NCBI GenBank assembly: GCA_947494205.1
Contig: CANLUH010000005.1
Location: forward strand, 310,001 to 374,000
DNA: 64,000 nt
Origin: an uncultured Flavobacteriaceae bacterium
Lineage (GTDB): Bacteria; Bacteroidota; Bacteroidia; Flavobacteriales; Flavobacteriaceae
Direction of reading: 5' to 3'
Shown here piece after piece: positions 1-7,755 of this stretch. The notes under the pieces were generated by a model. That model made no database searches and had not been told where the DNA came from. It saw only the letters and a program-made list of their open reading frames with translations. The first letter of the stretch is position 1; each line of letters begins with the position of its first letter. The position numbers and the translations under genes are program-made.

Positions 1-1302
1 GGAGTACTTATGTTACAAACCAAAACAGGATTTATAGAAGGTAAACAAGAAGCCTTTATAAAAGATAGAATTTACGAAGATGTAGGAGCTGTATTGTTCG
101 ATGCAGATTTAGATGGAGACCCAGACTTGTATATTGTTACTGGAGGAAATGCATTTGCAGGAAACACACCACTATATCAAGACAGGTTGTATATAAACAA
201 TGGTAAAGGCGAATTTAAAAAACATGAAAGTGCCTTGCCAAAAATATTAACTAGTGGTTCTAGAGCTTATAAAATTGACTTTAACAAAGATGGTAAAGAT
301 GATGTATTAGTATTAGGTAGACATTTACCAGATAATTATCCGCATCCCACAACAACAACACTACTACTAAACGTTAGTAATAACTTACATACACGGTTTT
401 TAGACGTTACAGATAAATACGCAAGAGAATTACAAAATATAGGCATGGCTACTAGTGCAATTATAACCGATTACGATAAAGATGGTTGGGACGACATTAT
501 TATTGTAGGCGAATGGATGCCAGTAAAAGTATTTAAAAACATGGAGCCTGAATTTAAAGATGTATCTGGAAGTTTAAATCTTGGCGATGATTCCACAGGA
601 TGGTGGTGGAGTATTAAAGAAGGTGATTTTGATAATGATGGCGATATAGATTTAATAGTAGGTAATAATGGATTAAACTATAAATACAAAGCAACGGAAG
701 ATGAAACATTCGATATTTATGCCAAAGATTTCGATAATAATAAAAAGTCAGACATTGTATTAAGTTATTATAACGAAGGCAAGCAATACCCTGTTAGAGG
801 ACGCCAATGCTCTTCTGAACAAATACCAGGTGTGAAAAGTAAATTTAAAGATTATGATAGTTTTTCGGAAGCCACTTTAGTAGATGTGTACACAAAAAAA
901 TCTTTAGAAGATGCACTACACTATCAAGTAAAATCTTTTGCTAGTGTGTATCTAGAAAATAAAGATGGTGAATATATAAGTCACGAATTGCCAATAGAAG
1001 CGCAGTTTTCTAGTATCAATCAGATTTTAGTAGACGATTATGATAACGATGGTAACTTGGATGCAGTAATAGCAGGTAATTTATACGTGTCTGAAGTAGA
1101 GACGCCAAGAAATGATGCTAGTTTTGGACTCTTTTTAAAAGGCGATGGTGCTGGAGAATTTAAAGCAATCTCTATGGAAGATAGTGGTTTATTTATAAAA
1201 GGAGATACTAAAGATTTAGCAAAAATAACAATAGGAAACGATGCCTACATTATTGCAGCTAAAAACGATGATTATTTGCAGTTTATTAAAGTGAAAAAGT
1301 AA
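1..1302 (+). CDS. FG-GAP/VCBS repeat protein, 5' truncated by window
   Basis: The reading frame is open to the first base of the window, so the gene begins upstream; the ATG at 10 is probably internal. The visible 430 residues hold a chain of calcium-binding-like DxDxDG loops (for example DADLDGD, DYDKDGWDD, DFDNDGDID, DYDNDGNLD) spaced as in FG-GAP/VCBS beta-propeller blades. Motifs such as GEWMPV, GNNGLNYKY and YPVRGR match the C-terminal half of the roughly 1100-residue ASPIC/UnbV-containing proteins that Bacteroidota export, often next to SusC/SusD pairs. The protein is expected to act at the cell surface or periplasm; its ligand is unknown. There is no type IX sorting tail at the C terminus. 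Family assignment is firm, function is not. Confidence 0.8.
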   Translation, partial: GVLMLQTKTGFIEGKQEAFIKDRIYEDVGAVLFDADLDGDPDLYIVTGGNAFAGNTPLYQDRLYINNGKGEFKKHESALPKILTSGSRAYKIDFNKDGKDDVLVLGRHLPDNYPHPTTTTLLLNVSNNLHTRFLDVTDKYARELQNIGMATSAIITDYDKDGWDDIIIVGEWMPVKVFKNMEPEFKDVSGSLNLGDDSTGWWWSIKEGDFDNDGDIDLIVGNNGLNYKYKATEDETFDIYAKDFDNNKKSDIVLSYYNEGKQYPVRGRQCSSEQIPGVKSKFKDYDSFSEATLVDVYTKKSLEDALHYQVKSFASVYLENKDGEYISHELPIEAQFSSINQILVDDYDNDGNLDAVIAGNLYVSEVETPRNDASFGLFLKGDGAGEFKAISMEDSGLFIKGDTKDLAKITIGNDAYIIAAKNDDYLQFIKVKK

Positions 1303-1392
1303 TTTTAGTTTTATTATGTCTCGTTTAAGATTAACCAAAATAATATCTTTAAATTGAGTATAAGAATATTAAAAAGTAGAAATTAATAGGTT

Positions 1393-1456
1393 TCGACTGC
1401 ACTCAACCTAACAAAAAACTGAAAGCTTATTAAACGGTCTCTTCGAGCGCAGTCGA
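1393..1456. repeat. Imperfect inverted repeat, flavobacterial intergenic element
   Basis: Between two converging genes, 1393-1404 (tcgactgcactc) pairs with 1445-1456 (gagcgcagtcga) with one mismatch (A versus G), separated by about 40 bases. Near-identical tcgactgcgctc sequences are a familiar dispersed intergenic repeat in Flavobacteriaceae genomes. It is placed where a bidirectional terminator would be useful, but there is no flanking T-run directly after the stem, so a mobile-type repeat is equally possible. Confidence 0.6.
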
Positions 1457-1482
1457 GAAGTTGTTTTAGTACGATAATTAAA

Positions 1483-2187
1483 TTAAAGTTTTTCTAAAAG
1501 TATTTTAGTTTCTTGAGATTTAAAATCAGATTTCAGCGCTTCTAACGCTTTAAGTTCTGTTTTTGCTTTTTCAAAATCTTCTAGTTTAATCTGTATTAAA
1601 GCAGAATACCAAAACACTTCAGCTTTAAAATCATGAGTTTTAGATTTTAATCCATTTAATACTGTAGTAGCCGCTTCAATCTTATCTTGGTTTAATAAAG
1701 ACATAGCATAGTAAAACTCAATATTATAGTCTGTTTTAGAATTTAAAAGCGTTTTAAACTGTTGTTCCGCTTCATCATATAATTTATTTTCGTATAAATT
1801 AAAAGCGTTATTATTAGTATTAACTTCTCCTCTAACAACAGGTTGTAAAACGTTAGGATACACATCAAAATAATCTGTATATAAGTTGGATGAACTATTA
1901 TTTAAAAAGTAAAAAGCACCAATAATTAAACAACAAGCAGTAGCCAAAACAATAATTTTATGGCTTAGAGTTCGCTTTATTAATGAAGGACTTTCCGAAT
2001 CAAGAGTATTCAAATACGCTTTTAAATCTTCAGTCTCATTTATTTTATACGCCATTTGCATATTCTTGTGCTCATCGAATATAGCTTTAAAATCAGTATC
2101 AGTATCTAAGAGTAATGCGACTTCACGTTCCTCAACTTCAGTTGCCGTTTTATTAAAGTATTTTAAAATTAATTCTTCGTGTTTCAT
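1483..2187 (-). CDS. Membrane TPR protein, putative anti-sigma partner
   Basis: 234 residues. Residues 1-75 are hydrophilic and presumably cytoplasmic, with an ILKYFNKTATEVEEREV segment that resembles the N-terminal region of FecR/anti-sigma proteins. One membrane helix lies at about 77-95 (IIVLATACCLIIGAFYFL). The remainder, about 105-234, is a short run of TPR-like helix pairs and should face the periplasm. The start codon overlaps the stop of the upstream sigma factor gene by one base (TAATG), so the two are translationally coupled. Gene order and topology suggest that the cytoplasmic part holds the sigma factor and the TPR part senses something in the periplasm; this is inference, as no zinc-finger anti-sigma motif is visible. 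Confidence 0.7.
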   Translation of the reverse strand: MKHEELILKYFNKTATEVEEREVALLLDTDTDFKAIFDEHKNMQMAYKINETEDLKAYLNTLDSESPSLIKRTLSHKIIVLATACCLIIGAFYFLNNSSSNLYTDYFDVYPNVLQPVVRGEVNTNNNAFNLYENKLYDEAEQQFKTLLNSKTDYNIEFYYAMSLLNQDKIEAATTVLNGLKSKTHDFKAEVFWYSALIQIKLEDFEKAKTELKALEALKSDFKSQETKILLEKL

Positions 2188-2735
2188 TATACTACTTTAA
2201 ACAAAGTTTTTAAACGTTTCATACATCTAGATTTATGGCTTCGTACTGTTGCAGAATCTTTATAATCTGTTTGTTCCACAATTTCATCAATCGTTAAACC
2301 TCTATAATAAAAAAGCTTTAGTATGGTTTGGCAACTTTCAGAAATCTGCTTTAAATGCTTAGATAATTGTTTTTGATGCAAGGTTGGTACATCCTCTTTT
2401 AAATCGATAGTTTCATAACTATTATCCTCATTAAAACCAGTATTTGTTAAACGCTTTTGCTGTTTTAAATACTGATAAATTTTATGCTTCCCTATACCAA
2501 ATAAATACGTTTTAATACTACTCTTTTCTAATTCTAATTTATTAACCACAAAACTTTGATATAACGCAATTATAGCATCTTGATATATATCGGTAGCTAT
2601 CGTTTTAGAAATATTAAAGTTTACAGCATAATTTAAAAATGCTGTTTTGTGTTGTACGTAAATCTGCCCCAAAGCCTTTTTATCCGCGCTCCTTAAACGG
2701 GATTGTAAATGCAATTCAGATTCATTTCTACTCAT
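2187..2735 (-). CDS. ECF-type sigma-70 family RNA polymerase sigma factor
   Basis: 182 residues, the usual size for an ECF factor with only regions 2 and 4. Region 2 spans about residues 20-90 (TDIYQDAIIALYQ, KTYLFGIGKHKIYQYLK) and region 4 about 120-180, with a clear helix-turn-helix (RGLTIDEIVEQTDYKDSATVRSHKSR is the segment; the recognition helix is near residues 160-172). It is first in a two-gene operon with the membrane TPR protein and is divergent from the secreted-protein row starting at 2850. A TATATTTG -7 element lies 36 bases before the ATG on the minus strand, so basal transcription is probably by the housekeeping sigma. Its likely targets are its own promoter and the divergent row, judged only from position. 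Confidence 0.88.
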   Translation of the reverse strand: MSRNESELHLQSRLRSADKKALGQIYVQHKTAFLNYAVNFNISKTIATDIYQDAIIALYQSFVVNKLELEKSSIKTYLFGIGKHKIYQYLKQQKRLTNTGFNEDNSYETIDLKEDVPTLHQKQLSKHLKQISESCQTILKLFYYRGLTIDEIVEQTDYKDSATVRSHKSRCMKRLKTLFKVV

Positions 2736-2755
2736 TAGTTAGTTGTTAGAGGGAT

Positions 2756-2803
2756 ATGTTAACACCTATACAAATATAATTTTTTTTGGTTAGCTGTTAA
2801 CAT
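2756..2803. promoter_or_regulatory. Divergent promoter region with outward-facing TGTTAACAT copies
   Basis: A perfect 9-base inverted repeat: ATGTTAACA at 2756-2764 and TGTTAACAT at 2795-2803. Read outward, each strand carries TGTTAACAT facing its own gene (sigma factor at 2735 minus, DUF4412-like at 2850 plus). GTTAAC contains the AAC typical of ECF -35 elements. The interval also contains a minus-strand TATATTTG at 2771-2778. Confidence 0.45.
2771..2778 (-). promoter_or_regulatory. Bacteroidota -7 element (TATATTTG) for the sigma factor gene
   Basis: On the minus strand the sequence reads TATATTTG, an exact TAnnTTTG match, 36 bases before the ATG at 2735. No convincing -33 TTTG is visible at the right distance. 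Confidence 0.45.
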
Positions 2804-2849
2804 TTGTAAAAGTTCTGAAACTAAAAGTAAAATCTAAAACACTAAACAG

Positions 2850-4271
2850 ATGAAAAGTATATGTAAATGGGGACTTCTCATAGTATTTTTAATAAGCTAT
2901 CAAACAACAGAAGCGCAGTTGTTTAAAAAGCTTAAAAATAAGGTTGAAAAGAAATTAGAACGAAAGGCAGAGGAGAAACTCGATAAAAAGATTGATGAAA
3001 AAATAGAGGATATAACTTCTGAAAAGAAAAAAAAGAAGTCGAGAAAAAAAAATAGAAAGACCGAAAGCGTACCAAATGAAATTCCAAAAAATAAAGATTT
3101 TGGAGATGCTATTATTACACATTCTAACACATTTGGAGGTGTTCAAATTTCAGAAATAGGCAAAATAAAAGCCACACAATCTAAAACACAATGGACTTTT
3201 AATGGATCGTGGTGGTCTCATGAAGCAGATATTCATGATGGTTTCTTTTTAACTGTACTTACCGAAGACAATTTAAGACAGGATACAGAAACAGATACAA
3301 AAGATGTAAAACGTACGTTTAAAATTCCCGAAGAAGCAACATTAAAATTATCGTACGACCCAGATTTATTATACTATGTAGATAACGATGACGATTTTAA
3401 ACGCGCAGTATCCGATAATTACCAAACCTACGATGTTTCTAAAGGCGAAGTTACTATAGATGTATTAACAGAAGGTGCCATTCAAGTCACTTTTAAAGGT
3501 AACGTAACATTAAGAAAAGTAATACGTCAGCAAGCTAATACAGACGAGTACACAGAAAACTATTTTGAATCTTCAATAACTGGAGCCATAGATGGTACTA
3601 AAGTAGACTATTTTAAGAATAGCACTGTGCTTAAGAAGGTGCCAAAAGAAGAAACAGCAGAAGCAAATACACCTAATATTTCTAACACATCTAATACAGC
3701 AACGCCTAGTATTTACATGTTTACTCACGAAACCATTGTTAAAGTAACATCTTTAAACGATAACAAAACCTACAAAATGTCTTATTTACTAAACCCTAAT
3801 ACGAACTATATGGGGATAAAGGCAGATATGAGTGAGTATTCCGAAGAAGAAATAGAAGGAGAATCTATTATAGTTATGGATAATAACAATGCTCACATTT
3901 TTGTAGAGACACAAGGTATGAAAATGCAACTATCGCAAAATATGATGGGAGGGAATCAAGTACAAAACCCAACCGACCAAATGGCTAATTACGATTATAG
4001 TAATCTCACCAAAACAGGACAAACAAAAACCATTTTAGGTGCTAAAAGTTACGAATATAAAATGCAAGACGATACTGTGAAAATGACACTTTGGGTAGCG
4101 CCAAGCGTTAATTTACCCAATTGGTTTGTACAGAATAATGAGGTTTTAAATGGCCATATTATGGAATATACAATTAACTCTAAAGATGGGAACATAAAAA
4201 GCGAAGTCATAGCCATAAACGATAATGTTAGTAAAACCATTAACCCTAAAGCCTACAGGAAAATGTTTTAA
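2850..4271 (+). CDS. Secreted DUF4412-like protein with charged coiled coil
   Basis: 473 residues with an N-terminal signal peptide (cleavage after TTEAQ, about residue 23). Residues 24-75 are an extreme Lys/Glu-rich stretch likely to form a coiled coil or disordered rod. The C-terminal third (about 290-473) resembles DUF4412: predicted beta strands with a conserved ending similar to LWVAPSVNLPNW and a terminal NPKAYRKMF. It is the first gene on the plus strand opposite the ECF operon, and the two lipoprotein genes follow after 40 bases. Function unknown; expected in the periplasm or outer membrane. Its position suggests it belongs to the sigma factor's regulon. Confidence 0.7.
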   Translation: MKSICKWGLLIVFLISYQTTEAQLFKKLKNKVEKKLERKAEEKLDKKIDEKIEDITSEKKKKKSRKKNRKTESVPNEIPKNKDFGDAIITHSNTFGGVQISEIGKIKATQSKTQWTFNGSWWSHEADIHDGFFLTVLTEDNLRQDTETDTKDVKRTFKIPEEATLKLSYDPDLLYYVDNDDDFKRAVSDNYQTYDVSKGEVTIDVLTEGAIQVTFKGNVTLRKVIRQQANTDEYTENYFESSITGAIDGTKVDYFKNSTVLKKVPKEETAEANTPNISNTSNTATPSIYMFTHETIVKVTSLNDNKTYKMSYLLNPNTNYMGIKADMSEYSEEEIEGESIIVMDNNNAHIFVETQGMKMQLSQNMMGGNQVQNPTDQMANYDYSNLTKTGQTKTILGAKSYEYKMQDDTVKMTLWVAPSVNLPNWFVQNNEVLNGHIMEYTINSKDGNIKSEVIAINDNVSKTINPKAYRKMF

Positions 4272-4311
4272 AAAAGGTAAAATGAAATACTAATTATAAC
4301 AATTATACAAC

Positions 4312-4953
4312 ATGAAAACAATACAACAATATATATTATTTCTAAGTTTAGTTCTACTAGTTAATTCCTGTATAGGAGACCGCAAAACCATAATTGGTGA
4401 AGATTTAGGAGATACAAGTTTTGTTAATGCAAATTTTAAAGGAAACGCTATTAATTATACAGACGGTATGAGTGCTTGCGATAAACTTTCTGTAAATGCT
4501 TTAGCAAAACTCTATAATGTATCTCCAGATCTTGTGGTTATTGAAGACCCCACAAAATCGGACAGATATAAAAATCCATAATCTGCCTGTATGTTTTTTA
4601 TTAAAAAAGGAGCTTCCGATTTTCAATGGCTACGTGGGGCTATAATGATACAGCGAGAAATAGGTATAGAGGAAACTATGGGAGATGTTGCCGAAGCAGC
4701 AGGTACAGGTAAAAACTGGGAAGAAGCATGGCGTTTAAAAAAAGCAATGTCTAAATCTGCCGAATGGTTACCAAATATGGGCAAAGCTGCGCTTTGGAAT
4801 CCTAAAAAAGTAGTATTAGAAATTAAATTTGAAGGCTATAACTTAACGATTAAGCCACTTAAGAATATTCTAAACGAAGAAGAAAAAACACTAAATAGAG
4901 ATTATAAAGCAATAGCTGTAGGAATGGCTAAAGCATCAGGTTTTATCAATTAA
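4312..4953 (+). pseudogene. Lipoprotein paralogue interrupted by an in-frame TAA
   Basis: A lipoprotein signal peptide (lipobox LVNSC) starts at 4312, and the frame continues for 89 codons to TAA at 4579-4581. The same frame is open directly after the stop up to 4953, and both halves align end to end with the intact 196-residue neighbour at 4967. Shared marks are NWEEAWRLKK against NWKETWEFKK, KAALWNPKK against QAAIWYGKQ and FEGYNL against MEGYTM. The neighbour has two conserved cysteines; the second falls just after the stop (SAC), so the truncated product would lose it. A single base change (for example CAA to TAA) explains the break. It may be a fresh pseudogene, a sequencing error, or a stop that is sometimes read through; coding quality after the stop is still good. 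Full-length product would be about 213 residues. Confidence 0.75.
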
Positions 4954-4966
4954 ATTTTTATAAATA

Positions 4967-5557
4967 ATGAAACAAGTAAAAATAGTAATTATTAGTCTCC
5001 TCACTATAGTATTTGTCTCCTGCTTTGGAGATAAAAAAACAGCAATAGGAGAAACGTTTGATACAGATGATTTTGAAAATAAAAACTTTACCGGTAATAC
5101 AATAGATTTTAAAGATTTGCCAGAGAATTTGTGCTCGTATGTAAACACGAATACTGTTCTTGAAGCATATAAAACTTATGGTGTTACTAAAGTGACTTTT
5201 GATAATAAAAGACGCTTTATGGGGAAATATTGCAATTTCGGAATCATTTTCGATAATACACCATCTAAGTATTCTTTAGGGTTTCTATCTATTATAGAAA
5301 CACCAGAAACGCCCGATACAAATTGGAAAGAAACGTGGGAATTCAAGAAAAAAATGAAACAATCTGCGCAGTATGTTTCAGGGTTGGGGCAAGCTGCTAT
5401 TTGGTATGGCAAACAACATAAGTTAGAAATAAAAATGGAAGGCTATACAATGGCGTTAACAGTACCAGCTGTATTTTCTAATACTAATGAAGCCCCTTTA
5501 ATAGACGACTATAAAAAAATAGCAATTGCAATAGCAAAAAACACTAATCTATTATAA
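4967..5557 (+). CDS. Lipoprotein, intact paralogue of the interrupted gene upstream
   Basis: 196 residues with a lipoprotein signal peptide (VFVSCFGD, lipid Cys near residue 19). It is a tandem paralogue of the interrupted gene at 4312-4953, which stops 13 bases upstream. Two cysteines (in ENLCSY and GKYCNF) align between the copies and probably form a disulfide. The C-terminal part has the shared core NWKETWEFKK...GLGQAAIWYG...KLEIKMEGY. I recognise no named family. The next gene starts 10 bases downstream, so it is part of the same row. Being anchored by lipid, it should sit on a membrane in the periplasm or at the surface. Confidence 0.65.
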   Translation: MKQVKIVIISLLTIVFVSCFGDKKTAIGETFDTDDFENKNFTGNTIDFKDLPENLCSYVNTNTVLEAYKTYGVTKVTFDNKRRFMGKYCNFGIIFDNTPSKYSLGFLSIIETPETPDTNWKETWEFKKKMKQSAQYVSGLGQAAIWYGKQHKLEIKMEGYTMALTVPAVFSNTNEAPLIDDYKKIAIAIAKNTNLL

Positions 5558-5567
5558 AAACAGAATT

Positions 5568-7658
5568 ATGAAAAAAATTATTTTAACGATAACTTTTTTA
5601 TGTTGTTTGGGGCTAACATCTAACGCACAAGAAGTTCAAAAAAATTATATTAATTACCAAGGGGTTGCTAATGATGCTTCAGGAAACGCGATAGCTAATA
5701 CAGTTGTAAATATACAGTTAGCATTAAAGTTAGGAAGTACAACGGCAGTAGCAAGTTACATAGAAAATCATACAGTAACAACAACAGCTAAAGGCCTTTT
5801 TAATCTGCAAATTGGTAACGGAACTTTGGTGTCTGGCAACTATAATACTATAGTTTGGGGAAATGACGCTGTATTTTTAACGATAAGCCTGAATGGAGCA
5901 GAACTAGGGACAACCGAATTAGTAGCTGTGCCTTATGCATTAAGCTCAGGCGATAACCAGTGGAATGTCACAGGAAACGATATAGAAAATAAAAATACTG
6001 GAAAAGTCACGATAACTAATAATTTAGAAGTAAGTAGTACTCTAAAATTAGAAAATGGAGTGGCAATTAATGAATTCTCTACAGATGAGACTTTAAGTAG
6101 TAATAGCGATGTGATAGTACCTACGGAAAAAGCAATAAAAGCGTATGTAGATACCAATGGAAGTAGCGGTTTAGAAACTTTAAATGAGGGTAATGGTAAC
6201 GGTTGGCGTTTAAAAGGAAGAAGCCCTAGTACTTATGGTAATATAGGGTCGCAAGCTGTAGATTTTAGTTTATCACTTTCGCCATCTAGTACTTATGGTG
6301 CTACTGGATCAGCCGCAGCAGCTTTTGGGCTCTTTACTACCGCGTCGGGAGGGTCTTCATTTGTATCAGGTTTTTATGCTGTGGCGTCAGGAGATACTGC
6401 TACAGCAATTGGTAATGATGTATTAGCATCAGGAAATGTTTCTGTTGCTTTAGGTAATAATTCTATTGCTTCAGGTGACAACTCAATTGCAACAGGAACA
6501 AATACAACCGCTACATCTTTTAGCGAAGTTGCAATAGGAGCAAATAATACAGATTACATGCCTAACAGCGCAACAAGTTGGAATACAAATGATAGACTTT
6601 TCGTAGTGGGGAATGGGGCATCAAGTACAACTAGAAACGATGCTTTTACTATTTATAAAAATGGTAATGCAAAATTTGATGAAGGTGTAGAAATAGGGAC
6701 GACTTTAACATTAGAAAATGGTAGTGCCATTAACGAATTTTCTACAGACGGCACATTAAGTGGTAACAGCGACAGTGTAGTGCCAACCGAACAAGCGGTA
6801 AGAGCGTTTGTAGAAAGTAATGAAAGTACTGGCTTAGAAGCCTTAGATGAAGGTAATGGTATAGGTTGGAGATTAAAAGGAATTAACGCTAATAATTACG
6901 GGGCTATTGGTTTAGATGCTTTAGATTTTAGTATCTCCTCATCTACATCGGGAACTAGTGGAGCGACAGGAGAAAACGCTGTGGCCTTTGGTAGAAACAC
7001 AACAGCGTCTGGAACACGCTCTGTTGCTACAGGAGTATCAAGTACAGCTAGTGGGGTTAATTCTATAGCGATAGGAACTGCCTCAGAAGCTTCTGGTGTA
7101 GCGTCTTCTGCAATAGGATCTAACGTTATAGCGTCAGGACAATATGCAACTGCTTTAGGAAGAGGAACACTTTCTAGGTCTTATGCAGAAGTGGCTATTG
7201 GCTCTTATAATACCGATTACACTCCAGATGCTACTACATTTTGGGATTCTAGTGATAAAGTTTTTGTTCTTGGTAATGGAACTTCAGATAGTAATAGAAG
7301 CGATGCGCTAACCGTTTATAAAAATGGTAATATGGAGATAAGTGGAGAGCTTACAAGAGCTGCAACATCAACGGCAGATATGATTCCTATTGCTTACGGG
7401 ACAGTAAGTTCATCAGGAGCAACTATATACGGCACAGGTAATTTTACTGTAACAAGAGACAATACCATCTATACAATCTCAGTAGATGGAGAGTCTATGG
7501 GTATTAATAATACAACAAGTTCTGTAACGCCGTATTCTTCTAATAGTCCAGCAGTAATAACTGTCTCTTATACTGGCGGAGATTTAATTGTTCGTCCGTT
7601 TAGTGTTGGTGGCACAGCGATAACTAAAAGCTTTCAATTTGTTATCTATAAACTATAA
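5568..7658 (+). CDS. Secreted YadA-head-like repeat protein
   Basis: 696 residues, signal peptide ending near SNAQ (about residue 20). Residues 25-130 match the N-terminal domain common in Bacteroidota fibre-like proteins (INYQGVAND, ending PYALSSGD). Then two large tandem units, about 155-375 and 378-595, each begin LENGxAINEFSTD, contain a LEALDEGNG-type motif, a run of 14-residue YadA-head-like repeats (SVALGNNSIASGDNS style), and end with FVVGNG/FVLGNG. The last 100 residues are an unrelated beta-rich cap. It has neither a YadA membrane anchor nor a type IX sorting tail nor an S74 peptidase, so how it is held is unclear. It lies 10 bases after the lipoprotein gene and is followed by a strong hairpin. 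Likely a trimeric fibrous surface protein. Confidence 0.72.
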   Translation: MKKIILTITFLCCLGLTSNAQEVQKNYINYQGVANDASGNAIANTVVNIQLALKLGSTTAVASYIENHTVTTTAKGLFNLQIGNGTLVSGNYNTIVWGNDAVFLTISLNGAELGTTELVAVPYALSSGDNQWNVTGNDIENKNTGKVTITNNLEVSSTLKLENGVAINEFSTDETLSSNSDVIVPTEKAIKAYVDTNGSSGLETLNEGNGNGWRLKGRSPSTYGNIGSQAVDFSLSLSPSSTYGATGSAAAAFGLFTTASGGSSFVSGFYAVASGDTATAIGNDVLASGNVSVALGNNSIASGDNSIATGTNTTATSFSEVAIGANNTDYMPNSATSWNTNDRLFVVGNGASSTTRNDAFTIYKNGNAKFDEGVEIGTTLTLENGSAINEFSTDGTLSGNSDSVVPTEQAVRAFVESNESTGLEALDEGNGIGWRLKGINANNYGAIGLDALDFSISSSTSGTSGATGENAVAFGRNTTASGTRSVATGVSSTASGVNSIAIGTASEASGVASSAIGSNVIASGQYATALGRGTLSRSYAEVAIGSYNTDYTPDATTFWDSSDKVFVLGNGTSDSNRSDALTVYKNGNMEISGELTRAATSTADMIPIAYGTVSSSGATIYGTGNFTVTRDNTIYTISVDGESMGINNTTSSVTPYSSNSPAVITVSYTGGDLIVRPFSVGGTAITKSFQFVIYKL

Positions 7659-7684
7659 AAGAAATAATATAACTAAAAAGGAGT

Positions 7685-7730
7685 AAAACAATAATCACGT
7701 TTGCGATAACACGATTATTGTTTTATTTTT
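7685..7730 (+). terminator. Rho-independent terminator or attenuator before the CHAT gene
   Basis: A perfect 12-base stem (7685-7696 aaaacaataatc with 7713-7724 gattattgtttt) is followed by ATTTTT. It ends 25 bases before the CHAT gene start, leaving little room for a separate promoter, so it may set the ratio between the upstream row and the CHAT gene. Confidence 0.75.
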
Positions 7731-7755
7731 AGTAATTCTAACACTAACCTATACT

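Noticed and set aside
4579-4581. Stop recoding (selenocysteine or pyrrolysine) in the lipoprotein paralogue
   Set aside because: The codon is TAA, which is not used for either, and no recoding element is visible; nonsense mutation or error is simpler.
6340-7200. Short regularly spaced repeats that could be taken for a CRISPR-like array
   Set aside because: They lie in frame in a protein and encode YadA-head-like 14-residue repeats; the repeats are not identical at DNA level and there are no cas genes.
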